From contig JAUMWC010000010.1 in assembly GCA_030529855.1 (NCBI GenBank), positions 1-58,740 on the forward strand: a stretch of DNA of 58,740 nt, given 5' to 3'. A program made the translations under genes and the position numbers. Shown here in pieces: positions 8,462-16,712 of the stretch (positions within the stretch are counted from its first letter, which is position 1; each line of letters starts with the position of its first letter). Below the pieces are notes generated by a model, which was given only the letters and a program-made list of their open reading frames with translations, made no database searches and was not told where the DNA came from. This stretch comes from Gemella sp. GTDB taxonomy: Bacteria > Bacillota > Bacilli > Staphylococcales > Gemellaceae.

Positions 8462-9172
8462 CTATTTTTGACTCTTTCTATATCTATTTTGTTCATGAAT
8501 ACTAGCACCTGCCAAATTAATTATAAATACTAATATAGCCATTAATATAGCGTGATGCCCCATCCACTTTGATAATACTCCTCCTGAAATTACGCCACCT
8601 ATAAATGAAATTAACAAGGCACTGTACATTATAAATTTCTCCATTGATTCTTTTTCTTTTTTGAACACATATCTAAAAATATGCTCTGTAGCTGATCTTA
8701 AATTTCCTGTACAAAAAATACTTGCAAATTGTACCTTGTTAACACTTCTAAAAGAGTCAAATTGCATAGCACATACAAATGAAATTACTAGTGGCACTAC
8801 ATTTATAAACCAAATCTTCGGAACTATATATGCAAAAATTAGCAAACAAGTTTGTATCAATAACGACAAGTTTATATATCGTGCTATGGATACATTTCTA
8901 TACTTATTCATTATAAATTCGTTAAAAAGTACACCTATTATAAACGCTATTACAGGTGGTACATACCTTAAAGCTCCCAAATAATTTGTATTCGCTAATT
9001 CCATTCCAATAAAAATAATATTAGCAGTTTGTGCGTTAGCAAATTGACCATTATAATTAACAAATGTGTAAGCATCGAAAAATCCACATACATATGTTAA
9101 TAATAAAGCAAAAAATACCTGTTCATGGCTGGGTAATTTTTTGTCTAATAATAAAATTTTAAAACTTTTCAT
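8462..9172 (-). CDS. YoaK-like (DUF1275) membrane protein
   Basis: A 236-residue integral membrane protein with about six hydrophobic segments and the DUF1275 features GFFDAYTFVNYNGQFANAQTANIIFIG-like at the N-terminus (glycine-rich, around residues 31-57) and FCTGNLRS near residue 153. The function of the family is unknown; some members are annotated as YoaK. It heads the operon that runs through xerD-like to gatD, with eight bases to the next gene. The ribosome binding site before its ATG is weak. Confidence 0.85.
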   Translation of the reverse strand: MKSFKILLLDKKLPSHEQVFFALLLTYVCGFFDAYTFVNYNGQFANAQTANIIFIGMELANTNYLGALRYVPPVIAFIIGVLFNEFIMNKYRNVSIARYINLSLLIQTCLLIFAYIVPKIWFINVVPLVISFVCAMQFDSFRSVNKVQFASIFCTGNLRSATEHIFRYVFKKEKESMEKFIMYSALLISFIGGVISGGVLSKWMGHHAILMAILVFIINLAGASIHEQNRYRKSQK

Positions 9173-9282
9173 AATTATTCAGTTCTCACTGACAACCTTC
9201 TTTCTATAATAATTTTTCTTTCATAAAGCACTTCCTAAATTTCATTTATTCTGTAAACTTACTTTACATAATTTATCTTTTT

Positions 9283-9288
9283 ATTATA
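9283..9288 (-). promoter_or_regulatory. Extended -10 promoter of the yoaK-xerD-scp operon
   Basis: TGATATAAT on the minus strand, an extended -10 without a good -35. RNA starting near 9276 would leave a leader of about 100 nt before 9172. I see no stable hairpin in that leader. Confidence 0.5.
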
Positions 9289-9340
9289 TCATAGAATAAT
9301 CTGTAAATGAATAAAATATTCAAAAAATTTTCTTTTTCTT

Positions 9341-9375
9341 TCAAAACAAAAACACCTAACAAAATGTTAAGTGTT
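9341..9375 (-). terminator. Terminator after the small acidic gene cluster
   Basis: Ten-bp stem AACACTTAAC/GTTAGGTGTT with one G-U pair (9351-9360 with 9366-9375), loop of five, then TTTTGTTTTG on the minus strand. It overlaps the last base of the stop codon at 9375. Confidence 0.8.
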
Positions 9376-9647
9376 TACTTTACTAAATCTTTTACTTTTT
9401 CATAATAAGTCGTTAAGAAATCAATATATCCTTGTTTATCACTAGTATCATGTTCTTCTAAAAACATCATAACTTCATAATCATTTAAAATATCAAACAT
9501 TTCAGGATTTTCTTCATACCAAGCATCAGCAAATTCTTCATCTTCTCCAAACAGAGCGTTAAAATCAAAAGAAAAATCCCAAAAATCATCTATTTTCCCA
9601 GTTACTGCATCTTCTAACATTTTTAAAACTTGTTTACTATATTTCAT
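9375..9647 (-). CDS. Small acidic protein A, tandem paralogue of B
   Basis: A 90-residue protein I do not recognise, with no signal peptide or membrane segment. It is very acidic (24 Asp/Glu against 8 Lys) and rich in aromatics (DFWDFSFDF). It aligns without gaps to the neighbouring 90-residue protein with 34 identical positions, including EEFA at 37-40, EN at 46-47, FD at 51-52, ND at 55-56 and a shared C-terminal YYEK-K-LVK pattern. It is the last of four short genes on one transcript. Small acidic tandem paralogues without an enzyme fold are common among immunity proteins of polymorphic toxins; that reading is inference only. Confidence 0.8.
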   Translation of the reverse strand: MKYSKQVLKMLEDAVTGKIDDFWDFSFDFNALFGEDEEFADAWYEENPEMFDILNDYEVMMFLEEHDTSDKQGYIDFLTTYYEKVKDLVK

Positions 9648-9674
9648 AAATATTCTTACCTTTCTTTACTACTA

Positions 9675-9947
9675 TTATTTTACTAATCTTTTAGCTTTTT
9701 CATAATAGGGTTTTAGAAATTCTTTACATAATTCTCTATTATTTGTATCTTCTTCAGCATAAAAATAAAATATAAGTTCATCATTTATTAAATCAAATAA
9801 TTTTTCATTTTCTTTTAACCAACCTTCAGCAAATTCTTCTTCAAATCCTAGTTTACCAGTAAGTTCGAAAAAATATTTACTGTAATCTTCAACTTCCCCT
9901 TCTGCTCCTTGTCTTAACAGCTCCAAAATTATTCTTGAATATTCCAA
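9675..9947 (-). CDS. Small acidic protein B, tandem paralogue of A, TTG start
   Basis: A 90-residue cytosolic protein, 22 Asp/Glu, ungapped paralogue of protein A (34 of 90 identical). The only in-frame start matching A's N-terminus is a TTG at 9947, five bases after AGGAGG; an ATG in that spacer is out of frame and stops within eight codons. Thus a rare start codon is used, which may lower expression. It lies nine bases after the 62-residue gene. Same inferred class as A: candidate immunity or antidote protein, no direct evidence. Confidence 0.8.
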   Translation of the reverse strand: MEYSRIILELLRQGAEGEVEDYSKYFFELTGKLGFEEEFAEGWLKENEKLFDLINDELIFYFYAEEDTNNRELCKEFLKPYYEKAKRLVK

Positions 9948-9956
9948 AACATCCTC

Positions 9957-10145
9957 CTATCTTATGGGTTCGTACTTATCAGATGTAATGTAGTTCTGAT
10001 GTTTTTTATATGCTTCTCTTACTTCTTTTGGAGCATCTTCTCTTAAATACTCTCTATTATTATATTTCCCATTAATTTTCCTTATTTCAAAAATTAAATA
10101 AGGCTCGAAAATTGAATATAATTCAAATTGTTCTTTGGAACTCAT
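9957..10145 (-). CDS. Small hypothetical protein, 62 residues
   Basis: Unrecognised 62-residue protein with mixed charge and no membrane segment. AGAGGTG precedes the ATG by seven bases. It lies between the 100-residue gene and protein B on one transcript. The sequence (DAPKEVREAYKKHQNYI) reads like the C-terminal part of a helical domain. It could be a remnant of a longer gene or an independent small protein. Confidence 0.65.
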   Translation of the reverse strand: MSSKEQFELYSIFEPYLIFEIRKINGKYNNREYLREDAPKEVREAYKKHQNYITSDKYEPIR

Positions 10146-10177
10146 ATTAAAACACCTCTTTTTTTGGTAAAAATTTT

Positions 10178-10480
10178 CTATAATTTATTATACCACTCTA
10201 CTACTTCTTTTGTTTTCTCTGTAACTATTTTCACTCTTTTCTTAGTCAATTCACTATACTCATCATCAGATAATTTAATTTTTTCCCTGTATCTCTCAGA
10301 TGTCGCAGGAGTAACTAAACAACGTTCTAAATCAAATATATATTGTTCTTCCAATGTTATATCTTTTCTATAATGAATATCTGTAAAAATACTCTCTACT
10401 TTCTTTAACCAATCATTCTGCCTCCAGTAAGGATGCTCTATATTTAAATACCTATTTTTTAATTTTTCTAATTTTTCCAT
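10178..10480 (-). CDS. Small hypothetical protein, 100 residues
   Basis: First gene of the four-gene cluster. The start at 10480 has AGGAG nine bases upstream; a TTG nine bases earlier is too close to that site to be used. The protein is predicted helical, charged and soluble (EKLEKLKNRYLNIEHPYW at the N-terminus). I do not recognise a family. Association with the acidic paralogues suggests an accessory function, possibly immunity; this is inference. Confidence 0.7.
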   Translation of the reverse strand: MEKLEKLKNRYLNIEHPYWRQNDWLKKVESIFTDIHYRKDITLEEQYIFDLERCLVTPATSERYREKIKLSDDEYSELTKKRVKIVTEKTKEVVEWYNKL

Positions 10481-10505
10481 ATTTATCAACTCCTAATTCA
10501 CTATC

Positions 10506-10534
10506 ATTATACAACTAAGTATATTTCTCTACAA
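10506..10534 (-). promoter_or_regulatory. Promoter of the small acidic gene cluster
   Basis: TTGTAG (10529-10534), 17-nt spacer, TATAAT (10506-10511) on the minus strand. It begins inside the T run of the trxB terminator, so the cluster has its own promoter right behind trxB. Confidence 0.6.
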
Positions 10535-10572
10535 TAAAAAAAGAGTACATTCACTAATTTGTAATGTACTCT
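10535..10572 (-). terminator. Terminator after trxB
   Basis: Perfect ten-bp stem AGAGTACATT/AATGTACTCT (10542-10551 with 10563-10572), then a T run on the minus strand. Confidence 0.88.
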
Positions 10573-10587
10573 TTAGTATATTCTTTA

Positions 10588-11505
10588 TTATGATAATTCG
10601 ATAAATTTGTAAGCTGATTGTGCAGCAATCGCTCCATCAGATGCAGCTGTTACAACTTGTCGAATTTCTTTTTGTCTTACATCTCCAGCAACAAAGATTC
10701 CTGGAATTTTTGTTGCAAGGTGTTCATCTGTTGGTATATAACCAAAATCATCAAGGATACCTAAATCTTTGAAATCAGCTGTTTGTGGATTCATTCCAAT
10801 GTAGATGAATACTCCTTCTGCTTCTATGTCTGTTACTTCTTCTGTTTTCACATTCTTAACACTTACAGATGTAACTTTAGCTTCTCCTTTGATTTCTACT
10901 GGCACTGAGTCCCATACGAATTCGATGTTGTCTTTAGCAAAGGCTCTGTCTTGAAGAATTTTTTGCGCTCTTAATTCATCTCGACGGTGAACGATTGTTA
11001 CTTTTTCTACTAAGTTAGATAGGTATAGTGCTTCTTCTACTGCTGAATCCCCTCCACCTATTACTACAACTTTTCTATTTCTGAAAAAGGCTCCATCACA
11101 TACTGCACAGTAAGATACACCTTTTGAAGAAAATTCTTGTTCACCAGGAATTCCTAGTAATTTTGCCTCTGTTCCAGTTGCTATAATAACAGTTTTCGAT
11201 TTGTATTCTTTAGCTCCTGCTGTTAGAACTTTCACACCATCTTCTTCTCTAATATTTGTTATTTGACCAAAACCAAATTCTGTACCAAATTTTTTAGAGT
11301 GTTGGAACATTTTTTCTGATAGTTCTGGTCCAGAAATTTCTTCATATCCCGTGTAATTTTCTATTTCTCCAGTTGACTGCATTTGTCCACCGTAGAATTT
11401 CTTTTCTAGCATTAAAACTGATAAATTAGCTCTTGATGCATAGATAGCAGCTGTCATTCCAGCTGGTCCTGCTCCTACTATAATTACATCATATATTTTT
11501 TCCAT
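10588..11505 (-). CDS. trxB: Thioredoxin reductase
   Basis: FAD/NADPH enzyme that reduces thioredoxin in the cytoplasm. FAD-binding GAGPAGMTAAIYASR at 11-25, redox pair C133/C136 in CAVCDGAF, NADPH-binding GGGDSAVEEAL at 150-160 and the C-terminal FVAGDVR FAD site. 305 residues is typical. Last gene of the yvlD-hprK-lgt-trxB unit, as in other Bacilli, with a strong terminator behind it. Confidence 0.97.
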   Translation of the reverse strand: MEKIYDVIIVGAGPAGMTAAIYASRANLSVLMLEKKFYGGQMQSTGEIENYTGYEEISGPELSEKMFQHSKKFGTEFGFGQITNIREEDGVKVLTAGAKEYKSKTVIIATGTEAKLLGIPGEQEFSSKGVSYCAVCDGAFFRNRKVVVIGGGDSAVEEALYLSNLVEKVTIVHRRDELRAQKILQDRAFAKDNIEFVWDSVPVEIKGEAKVTSVSVKNVKTEEVTDIEAEGVFIYIGMNPQTADFKDLGILDDFGYIPTDEHLATKIPGIFVAGDVRQKEIRQVVTAASDGAIAAQSAYKFIELS

Positions 11506-11518
11506 AGATTCCTCAATT

Positions 11519-12319
11519 CTAACTATTGATATATAGTGTTTTTTCTTTTTTATTTATTAATCTATTATAAAGGATATATATTATACCGCAAGTAATTAAT
11601 CCTATAGATACAAGTTGCGAGATTCTAAACACCCCTAGGTAAAGCGAATCAGCTCTCATGCCCTCTACTAGGAATCGTTCTACACCATATAGAAGCATAT
11701 AAACTGCGAATACTTCTCCTTTATACAAGTATTTTCTAATTACTATTAATGTAATAAATGCAAGTAAGCACCATAAACTTTCATATAAAAATGTTGGTTG
11801 TCTATATTCACCAGCAATATACATATTATCAATTATAAATCCTGGAATTAATTGTGATTCCAATTCTGCCCTAGTTACTACATTACCATAAGCTTCATGG
11901 TTGAAAAAGTTCCCCCATCTTCCTAAAGCTTGACCTAGTAATAAACTTGGTGCTAAAATATCCAGTAATTTAATTACAGATAATCCTTTTTTCTTAGCAA
12001 AATAAATCAGATAAATAAGACCTCCTAGTAGCCCCCCATAAATTGCTATTCCTCCATCCCAAATAGCAATTATTTCTGATTTGTTCTCTGAATAATAATC
12101 CCACCTAAATACTACATAATATAATCTAGCAAATATGAAGGCAAATGGTATTGCTATCAATATAAAATCTAAAAGGGTATCTTTTTCAAGACCCCTTTTT
12201 CTAGATTCAAATTCTGCTAAATAATATGCTGAAAATATTGTGAGCGAAATAATTATCCCATACCAATGTACTTGTCTTCCTAAAAATTCAAAAGCAATAG
12301 GATTTAAATAATTACTCAT
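11519..12319 (-). CDS. lgt: Prolipoprotein diacylglyceryl transferase
   Basis: Polytopic membrane enzyme that transfers diacylglycerol from phosphatidylglycerol to the lipobox cysteine of prolipoproteins. The Lgt signature GRWGNFFNHEAYG is present at about residues 133-145, with GGIAIYGGLLGG and the C-terminal RFLVEGMRADSLYLG. 266 residues, about seven membrane segments. Its clients here would include the lipoproteins at 39335 and 56154. It starts three bases after hprK. Confidence 0.96.
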   Translation of the reverse strand: MSNYLNPIAFEFLGRQVHWYGIIISLTIFSAYYLAEFESRKRGLEKDTLLDFILIAIPFAFIFARLYYVVFRWDYYSENKSEIIAIWDGGIAIYGGLLGGLIYLIYFAKKKGLSVIKLLDILAPSLLLGQALGRWGNFFNHEAYGNVVTRAELESQLIPGFIIDNMYIAGEYRQPTFLYESLWCLLAFITLIVIRKYLYKGEVFAVYMLLYGVERFLVEGMRADSLYLGVFRISQLVSIGLITCGIIYILYNRLINKKEKTLYINS

Positions 12320-12322
12320 CTT

Positions 12323-13252
12323 TTATTTAGCTCCCTTTTTTATTTCGTCTTGTAGTCGTTTTTCGAAGTCTTCTGCCGTATTTGTTCCCATTTTATTTAA
12401 ACGGAAGTTCATTGCTGCAGATTCAACAATTGTTGCTACGTTTCTACCTGGTCTTACAGGTATTACTTTTCTTTCAATTTCAGTATTGTGGATTGTTGTA
12501 TATTCTCTTACTAAACCTAGTCTTTCATATTGTTTTGACTTATCCCAAGTTTCTAGATGAATATTAAGGTCTACTCGTTTTTGTTCCCTTACAGCACCTG
12601 TACCAAATAAGGTCATAACATTTATAATACCTAGTCCTCTAATTTCTAGAAGATTTTTTATTAATTCAGAACCACATCTACCAATAAGTAGCCCTTTTTC
12701 TAATTCAATAATATCAACTCTATCATCTGCAACTAATCTGTGCCCTGATTTTATTAATTCAAGTGCAATTTCAGATTTTCCTATTCCAGACTCACCTGTA
12801 ATTAAAATACCAATTCCATATACTTCAATAAAAACTCCGTGTACTGAAGTTTCTGGTGCTAACTCTCTGTTTAACATCATTGTTATCTTAGCAATAACAT
12901 TAGATGTTGTATCCGTTGATGTCAGTATTGGCGTGTCATATTTTTTAGCCGCATCTATCAATTCTTTAGGTACTTCGTGCCCTTTACTAATTATTATACA
13001 AGGCGTCTTCCTTGTACAAAGCATTCTCATTCTTGTTTTTTTCTCTTTATCTGATAGTAATTTAAAAAATGAAAGTTCTGTTGTACCTAATACTTGTACT
13101 CTTGTTGGATCGTAGTGAGAAAAATATCCCGCTAGTTCTAAAGATGGTCTAGATAAATCTGAAGAATCTATAATTCTGTCTAAACCTTCTTCTCCTGCAA
13201 CTATATTAAACTTGAATTGATTAACTATATCTATTGTTTTTACAATACCCAT
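12323..13252 (-). CDS. hprK: HPr kinase/phosphorylase
   Basis: Bifunctional enzyme that phosphorylates and dephosphorylates Ser46 of HPr, the central switch of carbon catabolite control in Firmicutes. Walker A GESGIGKS at 153-160, H139 in VHGVF, and the HprK signature [10 protein letters not shown] in the C-terminal half. 309 residues, full length. It sits between the yvlD-like gene and lgt, a conserved order in Bacilli. Confidence 0.97.
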   Translation of the reverse strand: MGIVKTIDIVNQFKFNIVAGEEGLDRIIDSSDLSRPSLELAGYFSHYDPTRVQVLGTTELSFFKLLSDKEKKTRMRMLCTRKTPCIIISKGHEVPKELIDAAKKYDTPILTSTDTTSNVIAKITMMLNRELAPETSVHGVFIEVYGIGILITGESGIGKSEIALELIKSGHRLVADDRVDIIELEKGLLIGRCGSELIKNLLEIRGLGIINVMTLFGTGAVREQKRVDLNIHLETWDKSKQYERLGLVREYTTIHNTEIERKVIPVRPGRNVATIVESAAMNFRLNKMGTNTAEDFEKRLQDEIKKGAK

Positions 13253-13261
13253 TTTACTTCC

Positions 13262-13651
13262 CTACTTTATTCTTTTTATTATTACTTTATTATCACCATT
13301 TAGCAAAGCATTAAAGATTGATATAAATACTGCTAATCCCAAAGCTGACCAAAATGAAGAAATTTCAAATTGTGGACTTAGTAAATAAGAAACTAGCATT
13401 ATTATTGCTGCATTTATTATTACTATAAAAATTCCAAATGTCATAATTATCGGAATGATACTTATCATTAATAGTAAGGGTCTAATAAATTTATAAAATA
13501 GAGTTATTAGGACCGCTCCTGAAAATGCATAATACATATTAGAGATGATTAAGCTTTGTTTGAAAAAACCAGCAAAAGCAATGACTATTATAAAGTTAAT
13601 TATTATAGATTTGATTAAATTCCATAACCCGTAATCATTATATTTATTCAT
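13262..13651 (-). CDS. YvlD-like membrane protein (phage holin family 4 type)
   Basis: A 129-residue protein with four hydrophobic segments, resembling the YvlD/DUF360 family often labelled phage holin family. It lies ten bases before hprK, as yvlD does in B. subtilis. There are no neighbouring phage genes, so a lytic role is unlikely. In B. subtilis the yvl genes belong to cell-envelope stress regulons; whether this holds here is unknown. Confidence 0.75.
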   Translation of the reverse strand: MNKYNDYGLWNLIKSIIINFIIVIAFAGFFKQSLIISNMYYAFSGAVLITLFYKFIRPLLLMISIIPIIMTFGIFIVIINAAIIMLVSYLLSPQFEISSFWSALGLAVFISIFNALLNGDNKVIIKRIK

Positions 13652-13659
13652 TGTTTTTC

Positions 13660-14586
13660 CTACTTGTTAAATTCGTCTGTAATTTGAGGTACTACTTGTT
13701 TCTTACGAGAAACTACACCTTCTAAAGTCATTAAGTTATCTGATAAAGTTTTTCCGAAAGCTGCTGCTACCTTATCTTTTTTATCTCCTAATACTAATAC
13801 TTCTGAGTCAGAAGTTAAAATGTTAGTAATTACAAATACAAATGCTGATAATGATTTGTCAGCCACCTCTTTGTTAATAGTTACTTCTAATTCTTCTTTT
13901 CTGTCCGTAACTTCTTTAGCATCTACTGTGTTAATTTGAGCGATTACTAATTTTTCTCCGTTCATAACGAATTCTTTTGCATCTACATCAATTAATTCTT
14001 TAATTGTTTTTGATTTTGTGTTAGCTCCTGCTTTAAGCATTTCTAATCCATACTCTTCGATGTTTACTCCAGCGATTTCTGCTAATTCTCTAGCAGTTTT
14101 TTCATCTTCTGGTGTACAAGTTGGTGATTTGAATAATAATGAATCTGATACGATTGCTGATAGCATTAATCCTGCTACTTCTTTATTAATTTCTACACCT
14201 TGCTCTGCGAAGATTTTTTTTAGGATAGTTGCTGTACACCCTACTGGCTCACAACGGTAGTATAATGGGGCTGCTGTTTCAAAGTTAGCGATTCTGTGGT
14301 GGTCAACTACTTCTTTTACTACAGCTTTTTCAATTCCATCAACTGATTGTTGGAATTCATTGTGGTCAACTAAGATTACTTCTTGTCCTTCTTCTACGCT
14401 AGTAATTACTCTTGGTACTTCTACTCCAAAAGTTTCTAAAGCGAATCTAGTTTCATCATTAACTTCTCCTAGAATTACCGCTTCTGTGTTTTCACCTTTT
14501 GCTGTTTTTAATGCGTTGTATGCAATTGCTGAACATACTGTATCTGTATCTGGATTTTTGTGTCCGAAAATTAAAACTTTAGTCAT
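13660..14586 (-). CDS. ppaC: Manganese-dependent inorganic pyrophosphatase
   Basis: Family II pyrophosphatase of the DHH superfamily that hydrolyses PPi to drive biosynthesis. Metal ligands visible: H9, D13 and D15 in [11 protein letters not shown]74 in ILVDHNE, and the DHH motif at 95-97. The C-terminal DHHA2 domain has the [10 protein letters not shown] ending. 308 residues is standard. It lies immediately upstream of the yvlD-hprK unit with a nine-base gap. Confidence 0.96.
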   Translation of the reverse strand: MTKVLIFGHKNPDTDTVCSAIAYNALKTAKGENTEAVILGEVNDETRFALETFGVEVPRVITSVEEGQEVILVDHNEFQQSVDGIEKAVVKEVVDHHRIANFETAAPLYYRCEPVGCTATILKKIFAEQGVEINKEVAGLMLSAIVSDSLLFKSPTCTPEDEKTARELAEIAGVNIEEYGLEMLKAGANTKSKTIKELIDVDAKEFVMNGEKLVIAQINTVDAKEVTDRKEELEVTINKEVADKSLSAFVFVITNILTSDSEVLVLGDKKDKVAAAFGKTLSDNLMTLEGVVSRKKQVVPQITDEFNK

Positions 14587-14614
14587 TTTTATAATCTCCT
14601 ATAATCTTTTTTTC

Positions 14615-15103
14615 TTATAATGGTTTCTTTGCTAAACTTAAATCAACGTGGCAGTAACCAGTTGGATTTTTGTCTAGATATTTTTGGTGATACTCTTCAG
14701 CATCAACATAATTATTTACTTTTTCTACTTCAACTACGATTTTTTCATCGTATTTTTCTTGTTCTTTCTTGATGTATTCAAGTGCTTTTTCTTTGGTAGT
14801 TTCATCAACATAGTAGATTCCTGTTCTGTATTGACGTCCTCTGTCTTCACCTTGTTTGTTAAGACTTGTTGGATCAATTATTCTAAAGTAGTGGGCAAAT
14901 ATTTCATCAAGACTAATTAAAGTCTCATCATACTTTAGATAAATTACTTCCGCATGGTCTGTTACTTTAATATCTTGATAAGTAGTATCTTCTGTTTGAC
15001 CATTACTATAACCAACTTTAGTTTCTTCTACACCTGCTAATTGTTGGAAGTATCCTTCAACTCCCCAGAAACAACCACCAGCTAAATAAATTTCTTTTTT
15101 CAT
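14615..15103 (-). CDS. msrA: Peptide methionine-S-sulfoxide reductase MsrA
   Basis: Reduces the S-diastereomer of methionine sulfoxide in proteins. Catalytic C11 is in GGCFWGVEGYF; the conserved Y-Q-Y-R-T-G-I-Y segment (RQYRTGIYYVDE) follows. 162 residues, MsrA only, not fused to MsrB. No extra cysteine near the C-terminal end apart from that in GYCHVDL, which probably acts as resolving Cys. Same strand and spacing as ppaC, so probably one transcript. Confidence 0.95.
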   Translation of the reverse strand: MKKEIYLAGGCFWGVEGYFQQLAGVEETKVGYSNGQTEDTTYQDIKVTDHAEVIYLKYDETLISLDEIFAHYFRIIDPTSLNKQGEDRGRQYRTGIYYVDETTKEKALEYIKKEQEKYDEKIVVEVEKVNNYVDAEEYHQKYLDKNPTGYCHVDLSLAKKPL

Positions 15104-15131
15104 AATAAATCTCCTTCACACATCTAAATTT

Positions 15132-16040
15132 CTATTTAATTACTTCTTCATATGTTTCTACAAATTTTCTATTCTCTACTTTGTAATTATATAAAATTGC
15201 ATTTATTTCTGATCCTATAATCAGAATATATCCTGTAAAATACAGCCACATAATGAACAACATTATAGCACCGATAGAACCATATGTTTTTATATAACTT
15301 GAAAAATGATCAATATAATATCCAAAAATCTTACTTATGGCAAACCAGGCTAGTGTCGCAAATAAAGCTCCTGGTACAGCAATTTTAAAAGGCATCTTTA
15401 TATTTATCGCTAATATGTATAAAATTACAAAAATAAAAAATGTAAATACTAATGGAAATACCGTCGTAACATAACCCCAAACTAAATAGAAATTACTATC
15501 TAACTCAAATTGTCTAAATAATAACCATGCTAGTTGTCTTCCGAATACAAGAAGAGCTAACATTACAAACATGGCTAACATCATAACTATTACAAGAAAA
15601 ATACTGATTATTCTTGTCGTTATCCACATTCTTTCTTCTTTCACCCTAAATGAAATATTAAAAGCATACATTAATCCGTATATAGCATTAGATGCCGACC
15701 ATAATGTAAAGATGATGGATAGTGTTAAGATGGTATTATTTCTATTATTTAAAACCTCAGCTATCATATTAAATATATATGCCCCTAAACTTCCCGGTGC
15801 TATTATTTCTATCCTATTCAGTATATAACTCTGGTCAATATTAAAATATGGAGTCAAAGCTAAAATTACTAAAATCATTGGCAAAAAGGATAGTATAAAA
15901 TAATAAGAAAGATTAGCTGAAATTAATGAGATTTCATCATGCATCAACCTATAATAAAGTTCTTTTACAAACTTTTTGAAAGTCAATTTATTACGCGGAC
16001 TTTCTTCTACAAATGAATAATTTTTATCAGGTATTAGCAT
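15132..16040 (-). CDS. YihY/BrkB-family membrane protein
   Basis: A 302-residue polytopic protein with about six membrane segments. Family features include ANLSYYFILSFLPMILVI near residue 43, LWSASNAIYGL and the C-terminal GSIGAIMLFIMWLYF. Often mislabelled ribonuclease BN; the true function is unknown, with envelope or transport roles suggested for relatives. The ATG at 16040 is one base after the stop of the 59-residue gene upstream and has no strong ribosome binding site of its own, which suggests translational coupling. Confidence 0.87.
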   Translation of the reverse strand: MLIPDKNYSFVEESPRNKLTFKKFVKELYYRLMHDEISLISANLSYYFILSFLPMILVILALTPYFNIDQSYILNRIEIIAPGSLGAYIFNMIAEVLNNRNNTILTLSIIFTLWSASNAIYGLMYAFNISFRVKEERMWITTRIISIFLVIVMMLAMFVMLALLVFGRQLAWLLFRQFELDSNFYLVWGYVTTVFPLVFTFFIFVILYILAINIKMPFKIAVPGALFATLAWFAISKIFGYYIDHFSSYIKTYGSIGAIMLFIMWLYFTGYILIIGSEINAILYNYKVENRKFVETYEEVIK

Positions 16041-16041
16041 T

Positions 16042-16221
16042 CTACTTTAAAACTTTAGCTATAGTCTTAGCTATAGTATAGTATTTTGTCGCTTTCGCTA
16101 ATTTTGAAGTTTTAGATGTTTTAAAGCCACTATTTGAAAATTTATTTTTTTTATCTTTTTTTAATAAAGAATATATAGTATATCCAGCTCCTACAAGCTT
16201 AACTATTTTCCTTAATTTCAT
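16042..16221 (-). CDS. Small basic protein, 59 residues, upstream of the YihY-type gene
   Basis: ATG at 16221 eight bases after AGGAGG, stop TAG at 16042-16044. The peptide starts MKLRKIVKLVGAGYTIYSLL and is very basic, with 16 lysines in 59 residues; the first 20 residues could form a short membrane or amphipathic helix. It has its own promoter (16264-16293) and ends one base before the YihY-type start, so the two are almost surely co-translated. I do not recognise it. It may be an accessory subunit of the membrane protein; this is inference. Confidence 0.75.
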   Translation of the reverse strand: MKLRKIVKLVGAGYTIYSLLKKDKKNKFSNSGFKTSKTSKLAKATKYYTIAKTIAKVLK

Positions 16222-16263
16222 AGCTGCTACCTCCTTTATTTAGTAAATCGCTACAATACTATA

Positions 16264-16293
16264 ATTATACCACCTTATATAGTATGTTTTCAA
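16264..16293 (-). promoter_or_regulatory. Promoter before the 59-residue gene
   Basis: TTGAAA (16288-16293), 18-nt spacer ending in TGG, TATAAT (16264-16269) on the minus strand, so also an extended -10. It starts within the T run of the rpsT terminator. Confidence 0.7.
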
Positions 16294-16320
16294 TAAAAAA
16301 AGCGATGCAAAAGCATCGCT
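16294..16320 (-). terminator. Terminator after rpsT
   Basis: Perfect eight-bp GC-rich stem AGCGATGC/GCATCGCT with a four-base loop (16301-16320), followed on the minus strand by TTTTTT. Confidence 0.92.
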
Positions 16321-16326
16321 TAAAAA

Positions 16327-16578
16327 TTATTTGCTTAGGCTTGATTTGTATCTAGCTGCTGCGTTTTTGTGGATAAGGTTAGTCTTAGCTGCCTTATCAA
16401 TTTTTTTGAAAGCAAAGTTTACTAATTCTGCAGAATTATCAGCACCCTCAGCTTTTGCTAATTTAGCTTTTTTGATAGCTGTACGCATTTCAGATTTTTT
16501 AGCTGTGTTAGCAGCGTTGATTTTAGCATCTTGACGTACACTCTTAACTGATGATTGAATATTTGGCATTCTTTTCAC
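16327..16578 (-). CDS. rpsT: 30S ribosomal protein S20
   Basis: Small lysine- and alanine-rich primary binding protein of 16S rRNA, 83 residues. The N-terminus (MPNIQSSVKSVRQDAKINAANTA-like; the start codon region reads KRMPNIQS) and the C-terminal HKNAAARYKSSL match S20. An in-frame ATG two codons after the first gives the usual start MPNIQS, but the codon at 16578 lies at equal distance from AGGAGGTG; the two differ by three residues. It has its own consensus-like promoter and a leader of three hairpins (16608-16660). Confidence 0.95.
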   Translation of the reverse strand: MKRMPNIQSSVKSVRQDAKINAANTAKKSEMRTAIKKAKLAKAEGADNSAELVNFAFKKIDKAAKTNLIHKNAAARYKSSLSK

Positions 16579-16607
16579 CTCCTAATAAAAATTTTTAACT
16601 ACTAAGA

Positions 16608-16660
16608 AATATTAATTAATATTCTTAATTACGAATAATTAAGGCGTTGTAAAATACAAC
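16608..16660 (-). promoter_or_regulatory. Structured 5' leader of rpsT, three consecutive hairpins
   Basis: Read on the minus strand: GTTGTA/TACAAC with a three-base loop (16646-16660), then CTTAATTA/TAATTAAG closing a TTCG loop (16624-16643), then the 16-base palindrome AATATTAATTAATATT (16608-16623). Together they fill most of the untranslated leader and end about 20 nt before AGGAGG. Ribosomal protein leaders often bind their own product; S20 is autoregulated in E. coli by other means. An S20-binding role here is inference. Confidence 0.5.
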
Positions 16661-16666
16661 TACCTA

Positions 16667-16695
16667 ATTATAGCAGATTTTTTTTGTCATTTCAA
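16667..16695 (-). promoter_or_regulatory. Promoter of rpsT
   Basis: TTGAAA (16690-16695), 17-nt spacer, TATAAT (16667-16672) on the minus strand; RNA would start near 16660. Confidence 0.85.
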
Positions 16696-16712
16696 GGTAT
16701 TTTTTAATTTTT

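Noticed and set aside
9173..9250. Short leader ORF (MKFRKCFMKEKLL) before the yoaK-like gene
   Set aside because: No ribosome binding site, no terminator or alternating hairpins behind it.
9301..9345. AT-rich stretch as a possible origin or attachment site
   Set aside because: No DnaA box clusters or direct repeats; ordinary promoter-upstream sequence.
13262..13651. Phage holin reading of the YvlD-like protein
   Set aside because: The family name is historical; no endolysin or phage genes are near, and the hprK neighbourhood is the normal one for yvlD.
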